Of a stretch of 64,000 bases of DNA, positions 57,153 through 64,000 are shown piece after piece. Position 1 is the first letter of the stretch. Each line of letters opens with the position of its first letter. Both the position numbers and the translations under genes were made by a program. This DNA is from Arachis hypogaea (lineage: Eukaryota > Streptophyta > Magnoliopsida > Fabales > Fabaceae). The notes beneath the pieces are model-generated. The model was not told the origin of the DNA. It saw only the letters and a list, made by a program, of their open reading frames with translations, and searched no databases. The stretch lies in the NCBI RefSeq assembly GCF_003086295.3, contig NC_092053.1, forward strand, positions 114,585,905-114,649,904, written 5' to 3'.

Positions 57153-60100
57153 GACCATTAACACATGCAAGTGTGGCTGTATCTTCAAAGATTACGGGAA
57201 AAACGAAGAGTGCTGACACCACTATGAAAAGAGAAAAGAAAGCATATTACGATTCATGGATATATCCATTAACAACCCCCTCCCACGGGCCCAACCAAAA
57301 TCCACGTGAGTCTGACTCCACATTCATCCTAAATTAATTTCAGTCACATAAAGATGGTAAAAACAAATTTTTTTAAGTTGTTTGTTTAGCTACATTTAAA
57401 AATATGTTCTACGAAATATAAATTAATAATAAAAATATAAATTATAAATAGGTTTGAATCAACAAGTAAATTAAAATATAAATTTTTAAATTATAAAAAG
57501 GAAAAAATTTAAAAAAATTATAAAAATTTTAAATAAAAACTCAACTCGTAAAAATTTATTAAATTATCAAAATAAAAAATATTAAAATGATAATGAAATA
57601 AAAACAAAAACATAATATTATACAATTTATAAAAAATAATAAAAATAAAATAATTCTCTAATAAATTTTTTGTTAAAAATTTAAATTTTAAGCAATTTAA
57701 AATATTGACATAAGAATCAAAATAATAACTTTAATAATATAACAACATTGTTTAATAAAGATATCACTTTTAAGTTTTAATCTATGTTATGTGTCAAAAA
57801 TTTAATATATGATAATCTATTCAATAGATGAGATCAAACATCTGTATGTAAAGACGTGTTGAGCGTCTTTACCTGAATGTCCACCACTTTGTAAAATAAG
57901 TAAATAAGGTTGGGATAATAGAAACAAAAACAGATAGAGAAGTGTTTTTATATTTGTATAGTTTAACTATAGTTAAATAACGAGAAGGTAATCAAAATTT
58001 AAAAAAAAATAAGCAAAAGTTGATTCGCCTATAAAGATCCAAATCATAACAAAAAAAAAAAAAAAACTCATTCCAAATAATAACAACAACAGTGTCATAC
58101 ATTGTTATCATATCACAAATTACAAATATGTCAAAGTCTTTATTTTTCCTTGCATTTCATTCAAAATGCGGCTCATTTTTTAGAGTAATATATAACTGTT
58201 TGCATTGATTTTTTGGCCTTTCCTTTTTTTTCAATAAATATGACTTGTCTCTAGTATTCTCAATCAAGTACAGCGTAAACGTTGGGCTATTATTTTATGA
58301 TGTAAAATCATACAAAAAATACTAGACAGTAAACACGTCATGTAATTTCTAATGTCTTTTGGGTACATGATGCAACTACTACTTAATTGAAGAGGAAAAT
58401 AGGATATTTGCTTTCATTTCCCCCAAATTTTTTTTTCTTAATAAAAAACTAATATAAATGAATCAAAAATTGATTCAAAGGATATGATAATAAGATGTTA
58501 CATTTTTGACATGGTAACCAAAAAAATTAAGAAACCATCATTTTATCCATTAGCTAGGTAATCATTATCTGGAGTAGATTACATTCCCAACACAGTTCAA
58601 TTTTAAAATAAATATATATATTGTTCACTGTAAACACACATCATCACTGCTAACCCGTCCATTCTATCTTTCACCGTGACTCGTGCAATTGGAAAGCTCC
58701 TCATTGACTCTTCGGTAACCCTCCCAAATCCCCTCTACTGGAACCCACAATATATACTACATGCATCATTGTCAACAACACCAAACCTCCCACTAATAAT
58801 AATAATGATGTAATTAAAATAATAAATAATTGACGTTCTAACAATTTCACCAAAAAATATACAGTTTATTATTTTAATTAATTTATATTTATAAATTATT
58901 GTTTATTTTAGATCATTTTTAGAAGTAAAATCATTTTATATAATTCATTTAAATTTTATGTTTTAAAAATTTGTAATAAAAATACCAAATGTTTAATATC
59001 TTCACGTTTTCATGATAACTCCTTAAAAAATATGTTATTAAATAATAATGTGAGGTTATCAAAAATATATTTATTCTTTTTTATACCTTTTTATTACAAT
59101 TTTTATATAGTATTTTATTTAGTACTCTATTTAAGCAGAATTATTATTTACTGTTATAACATCAAGTTAATTTTTTTTTTAATAAATTAAAAATAACCAC
59201 AGATAAAACAACATTCCATACACTGTTTCGCACTTTAATCTTCTCAAACACGTTTGTCCAACAGATTGCTTATCATTTTCATCTGTAATTCCCTCTTTAG
59301 TGGGATCTATAATTCACATAAGTGAACAACAGTTGGCTACTGCAGCAACATCTTGCGTACGGTCTCAGGCCTTAGAACATGTCATTGTGTTCTCTCCTAT
59401 GGGCAAGTGGGAAAAATGTATGGAAAGAGGGAATTTCCTTATTGGAGCCTGCTACCGACTTTAACGAAACCCATTTGCTGACCTTCTACAACAATAGAAT
59501 GTAGACTGTTACCAGAATTTTCTTGACCCAATTGAATCAATATATAAACATTGCAACTTGTCGACAGCAGAACCTAAACCTAACAACAGCTAACCAACAC
59601 AAGTCTTTAAAATGAAAAAATAAAATTTACAGCTAACTAAGATAAGAAAGCAATAATAACAACTCAAATGAACAACAATAAACATAAAAAACCTCAAATT
59701 GTATTAAAGAAAAATGGAAATTCAACCCGTGTTCCTAAACTAAAAAGAGTAAAAAAAAAACAATAGACTAATAATAAAAACCGGAAACCTCAGATGATAG
59801 GAGAAGATAATATAACCAATACTCAACTAAAACGAGATCAAAAACTAAAATTAGAGGGAAGTTAAATTAACACACCCGAAAATCCTAAAACAGGATCAAA
59901 ATCCACTTGATCCGTGCTTCGAATGCTTAAGAAATTATTTCGATCGGACCTAAAATGAGATTGAAATCACCAACAACATGTTCGTTCAAGTGAGTCACGT
60001 GTCAGGGGTCATGCGTATGTTCCTATGATGCGTATGCACGACTTGGAGAATTTACAGTATTCATTTCGTCATGAATCATCTGCATTTGCATGTTTTTTCT

Positions 60101-61550
60101 CTAACTTTCTAAGCCATCATAACCTTCTAAAACTTATATCACTTAAACAAACATATCAAGGTATCGAATGAAATAAAAGTGAATTAAATTTGGCAATTTT
60201 AAGTATAAAACATATTTTCTTTTTAAAAAATTAGCCACAATTAGAAGGAAATTCACAAAAGCATGCAATCTCAATGAATAAATGCAACATAAGTTGTTAA
60301 AAATTCCTCTTTTCGGATAAAAATTCATCATAGAATTATGTATTTATCAGCATGCTCTTAGTCTCAGCCACTCAGGCCAGTTCATGATGAACCCATTGGG
60401 TTTTATTTTCTTTAAAGTGATTTTCCAAAATGGAATGCCCATGATCTCTAATTTTTCGTATATTTCTGTTGTTAAACATCAGTTTAATTTTTATGCATCG
60501 ACAGTGCAAAATATTCTATATAGTCGTGCAATCACATCCATTTTTTTAGATGACATTCACGTAGTCACTTTAAAAATTAGTTTTTTTCTCCTGCAGCATT
60601 ACGTAATTAAACGCACGTGCAAAGTAACTATACGCACATCAAAATTAGCTTCTATTAAATATATCATCAAAATTTTGTATAAATATGCCTTTTAATTTTA
60701 GGTATACCTAAAAGGATTCTTTATTATTCTATATCCAAACTTTTCCATTTGAACATGTGCTATAATAACAATTTCAGGCTACAAACATAGATACTGTAAT
60801 TATTAGTCTATCATTACAATTTTTTGTCTACGTTGACACTTGGTAGCAATAAATATTTTTTTATAACAATTTTTTAATAACTTCTTCGTCTTTAAATTTT
60901 TGGTTGGGTATAGTGTATAGATATTTTTAAATAATTTTTTTATAAATTAAAATTTTATAAAAAATTAATTAATATTCGTAATTTAAATCATGTAAGCAAA
61001 TTCATCAAGATAATGTTTAAGCGTACACATTTAGTATTTATTCATACCTACATAATTTTTCATTTATATTATATCTTAACAACAGTATATTCTGATAATA
61101 TTTTAGTATATATTCACCATTATGTATTTTTTTTTTTTTACTTTGCTTATACTATGTGTATAATAATGTGTTGATATAACATTTAATAAAATATATAATT
61201 TGCAATTCTATAAGAGAAGAATCATTTTTTTGGAAGTGTTACATATTTTGGTATTTTTAGATATCCAAATAAATATAAAACAAATCAAACTTTATTATTT
61301 GATTCACTGTTATAGTATTCTTATTTTAATTTAAAATGATTCATTAAATTAATATTACTAAATATTAACTATAAACTATTTTATATAACATACAGATTCA
61401 ATTAAATGTCGCTTAAAATTATTTCTAACTAACTGTCTTATTATTATTATTATTACTTCTTTTGGAACATGACATAATTACTTGTTTCAATATCAAATTT
61501 CTACAAATGTATTATGCTAATTGGATGAAAGTCCAAACTTGGAAGGGGGT
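57153..61550 (-). other. Right-arm spacer mirroring the left-arm upstream region
   Basis: AT-rich, no supported gene. It contains the mirrored LTR remnant (~59,900-60,349) and short versions of the two microsatellites. The mirror of 30,815-35,146, contiguous up to the CACTA-like insertion at 61,551. Confidence 0.65.
59900..60349 (-). repeat. Old LTR remnant in the right arm
   Basis: Mirror of 31,891-32,400; on the minus strand it begins TGATAAATA at 60,349. Same order of CATTCGATACCTTGAT and the GCGTA-type words, with more decay of the CpG sites (for example GTGCATACGC). Confidence 0.5.
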
Positions 61551-63145
61551 CGCTACAAGATTTTTGTTTATTTGTGGAGGTTTTTTTCTTATTTGTGGAG
61601 GTTTATAACCCCCACCAAATGGTTTGTGTGAGTTTCCAAAACTCCCAAAATTTGAGGTGCCACGAGGTCTTTTATGGGGGGTTTTTAAAAACCTCCACAA
61701 TCTATTCAGTGGGGGATTTTGTGTGTATTTAGTGGAGGTTTTATATTGAACTTTTGTGGCAGTTTTAAATCACTTTTGTGACAGTTTAAAACCCCACAAA
61801 TTGACTTTTCAATTTGACACAAATTAACTATTTTGTGAGGTTTTCAAACCTCCATGAACCTTGTAGTTATTTATTTTTAATTTCAAATTATTCATTAATC
61901 TCAATTTAAAATCCTAAATATTCATTAATCTCATCTCATTTACATATTCTCAAATTAAAAATTTATTTTTTAATATTAAAATTTAAAAACTAAATCTTTT
62001 ATAACACAATTCCTCAATATAAGACATACTTCTAAATATCCATAACCTTCATTAGCTTCTCCGCCACAACCTTCATTAGCTTCTCCGCCACAACCTTCAT
62101 TAGCTACTCCTTATATTCAGCAGAGATGCAAATATCCATAACGCGAAAATGACTGAGCTTTATATGTGTGTATAGGGTATAAATAAAGAAATTCCATATC
62201 ATTTTTGATAAGTGCAACAATCCTCGTTCTTCTTCTCTGAAATTAGAACACAATCCGAAAACAAAATTTCACAGAAAAACAAAAACAAAATAATTGAAAC
62301 TTGCATTGAAACCCCCCAAAACAATGCTCTGCTCGTTCTTCTTCTTTGAAATTAGAACACAAGTTTGACACACACACACACACACATTTGCCCAACCATG
62401 GCCATAGTCTATTTAGCCAATAAACAATTACAGCAGAAGCAGATAAATACCACTTTGAATCTCACCATACACATATATTCAATCCAAGCAACTTTTGAAT
62501 CCCTAAAATCATCCATTGTTAGCTACATGATGACATTAATATGGCAAAAAACCAAAATGCGCATAACATGGTTAACCCGTTTGTCCACTAAAGAAAACGG
62601 CACAAAACAAAAGCTAAACATGACCAAAAATAAATAAATAAAAAAAAAGAAGAAGAAACAGCAATACGAAAATAGTTGAGAAAAAAGAAAGAACACATTT
62701 AGGAAAATCGAGAAGTAGAGCGGATGGAATTTGCAAGGATCTGATATGTGAGGAGTTTACTTAGCAACCATTCTGGCGATGAAATCCTCGTAACGGATCT
62801 TACCATCGGGGCCAACATCAACCTCCCTGATCCAGAAGTTCTCGATCCAGAAGCTCTCTACCGCAACAGACACGGCAATGGTGACGGTGCCGGTGGTGGA
62901 AACGGCAGCGAGAACGGCAGCAAGAATGGCGTATGTAGAAAACTTAGGGTTTCATTCTCTTTCAGTAAACTCGGTGCCTCACATTTTGGGAAAAAAAAAA
63001 GAGAAAATAATGTTTTATTCCAAAACTTTGAATTTTAATTAATTATGAGTTGAGGTTTTTTAAAATGCCATAAATAAAATATATTATGGAGGTTTTTAAA
63101 ATCTCCACCAAAATACTCCCTCAAATCAATATTAATCTTGTAGTG
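61551..63145. mobile_element. CACTA-like non-autonomous element, 1.6 kb, inserted in the right arm
   Basis: The ends are CGCTACAAG (left, one base off CACTACAAG) and CTTGTAGTG (right). Flanking trinucleotides are GGT and GTT; the left palindrome arm shows the uninterrupted site (~30,635-30,650), which proves the insertion. Subterminal regions carry GTGGAGGTTT(T) repeats and their complements (61,575-61,860; 63,050-63,110). No transposase. It carries a calmodulin-like fragment. Confidence 0.85.
62757..62860 (-). pseudogene. Captured calmodulin C-terminal fragment (EF-hand 4)
   Basis: On the minus strand the frame reads [17 protein letters not shown] then IARMVAK and a TAA stop at 62,759-62,757. 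This matches the fourth EF-hand and C-terminus of calmodulin in order and spacing. In the 12-residue loop, Asp1, Asp5, Gly6 and Ile8 are kept, loop residue 3 is Gly instead of Asp, and residue 12 is Asp instead of Glu. Upstream (62,861-62,935) the frame stays open but is no longer calmodulin-like (Ala/Val/Thr-rich). The fragment lies wholly inside the CACTA-like element and has no start, so it is a transduplicated exon end rather than a gene. Confidence 0.72.
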
Positions 63146-63533
63146 GTTAGTAGAGGCAACGAGGTCCTTTTTATTTTTTCTGTGAGTAATCATAGTTGGA
63201 GTGATTTTTGGGTTTCTTGGATATTGAGTAAAAATAATGTTAATGTATGCTATATTTTTTGGCCTATGACACAAAAAAAAAAGTTTTTGTCCAAGAACAA
63301 AAAAAGGGCCAAGAATTGGCCCCTAATGAGCCAAAATTAATTACTCATCATAACATTTCATTATCCAACCTAATTAGGAGTCTCCTCACGTGGTTCCATT
63401 GAACTTTTTCTGCAACGTCTCTGACACACTGAACAATATGTCTCCTTCCTATACAACATGTTATAACCACAAGTTGCCACCACATATCTACACATGTGGA
63501 TGCTAAGTTACTATCTATACCATAGAACTTGCC

Positions 63534-63793
63534 TTAGTTAATACGTCAGCTTCTTGCTCACTGATGTAATGTGTTCGACTGCAATTGTGCTTTTCATTAT
63601 AAGAATCTGTATTTTCGACAAAAAAATCTAAATATAAATAAGTTATAATTTATTTTATTAATTAAAATTTTTTAGTTTTAAAAATTAATTTACTAAAAAT
63701 AATTAAATTAATTTTATAATTATTAAAATTTAAATTAATAATAATTTATATATAATTTTTTTATTATAATGAGATATTTTAAGAAAGAATAAA

Positions 63794-63832
<39 letters not shown>

Positions 63833-64000
63833 CGCTTTGGTTAAAATAAAGTTTAGTTAATATTATTATTAAGTTCAAAATCTGTCGGTATGAGTAAATA
63901 TTGGTACTCTTTAGTGAACTTAGCTTTGCTAATGTTTTTATTGCATATTTTTTATCATTATGTTACTAATGTAAATTATATTAGTAACTCGTACATATTT
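63534..64000. other. Right flank outside the inverted duplication
   Basis: AT-rich, with an (ATT)n run at ~63,793-63,830. No gene or repeat family recognised, and no match to the left flank before 30,261. Confidence 0.6.

Larger units (their letters stand above)
40684..63533 (-). repeat. Right arm of the giant inverted duplication, with two later insertions
   Basis: Mirror of 30,261-40,661. After removing the FIDEL-like element plus one TSD copy (10,907 bp) and the CACTA-like element plus TSD (1,598 bp), 10,345 bp remain, against 10,401 bp on the left. The small difference is of the size of the left-arm microsatellite expansions. The arm sequence continues cleanly on both sides of each insertion. 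Confidence 0.95.

Noticed and set aside
62748..63038. Plus-strand Gly/Asn-rich ORF in the CACTA-like element
   Set aside because: Low-complexity GNG-type repeat antisense to the calmodulin-like frame. No start context or domain.
30261..63533. Assembly artefact creating a false palindrome
   Set aside because: The arms differ by many substitutions and indels, have different lesions and different later insertions with target duplications. That is hard to explain by mis-joining one sequence to itself. Long-read confirmation of the centre is still worthwhile.
30261..63533. The whole palindrome as a single Mutator-like element with 10-kb terminal repeats
   Set aside because: No 8-11 bp target duplication is seen outside 30,261 and 63,533, and the centre breaks a gene instead of carrying a transposase. 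An origin as transposon cargo remains possible.

Overview
This is intergenic, repeat-dominated plant nuclear DNA. It has no operons, long AT-rich spacers, GT-AG introns, nested LTR retrotransposons, hAT and CACTA DNA transposons, and Mutator-type MITEs with 9-bp target duplications. The LTR families (LTRs starting TGATGAG..., Asp-tRNA-type primer sites TGGCGCCGTTGC...) and the MITEs look like those I remember from peanut and its wild relatives (Arachis). The species call is from memory, not from a search.

Region 1 (1-27,692) is a nested transposon stack. A Tat/Retand-type Ty3/gypsy element (1-10,065, 5' end outside the window) carries decayed gag-pol, a ~107-bp tandem array, an antisense intron-containing gene and a 3' LTR. 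It sits in the 3' LTR of a minus-strand Athila-like element (10,066-24,984) that shows no reverse transcriptase or integrase. That element was also hit by a 5.8-kb hAT transposon (14,570-20,333, exact 8-bp TSD) in its interior and by a solo LTR (22,352-23,834, exact 5-bp TSD) in its 5' LTR. The Athila-like element itself lies in the gag of an older Tat fragment (24,985-~25,690), which abuts a CACTA-type element ending at 27,692.

Region 2 (27,693-30,260) is AT-rich spacer with three MITEs.

Region 3 (30,261-63,533) is a giant inverted duplication. After subtracting later insertions the arms are ~10.40 kb and ~10.35 kb, joined by a 22-bp spacer at 40,662-40,683. Each arm carries ~5 kb of spacer, a two-exon gene for a protein with an RNase H1 N-terminal (viroplasmin-like) domain, and a nine-exon gene for a Ulp1/C48-like cysteine protease. 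The junction lies inside the last protease exon, just after the catalytic Cys codon, so both protease copies lack their 3' ends and face each other head to head. The left copy of the first gene has an intact reading frame; the right copy has a premature stop. Both protease copies carry further, different lesions.

The right arm was later hit by a complete but non-autonomous FIDEL/Athila-like element (41,358-52,259) 9 bp inside protease intron 6, and by a 1.6-kb CACTA-like element (61,551-63,145) that appears to carry a captured calmodulin C-terminal fragment. Transcription through the centre would give a long hairpin RNA, so the locus is a candidate trans-silencing locus for its gene family.
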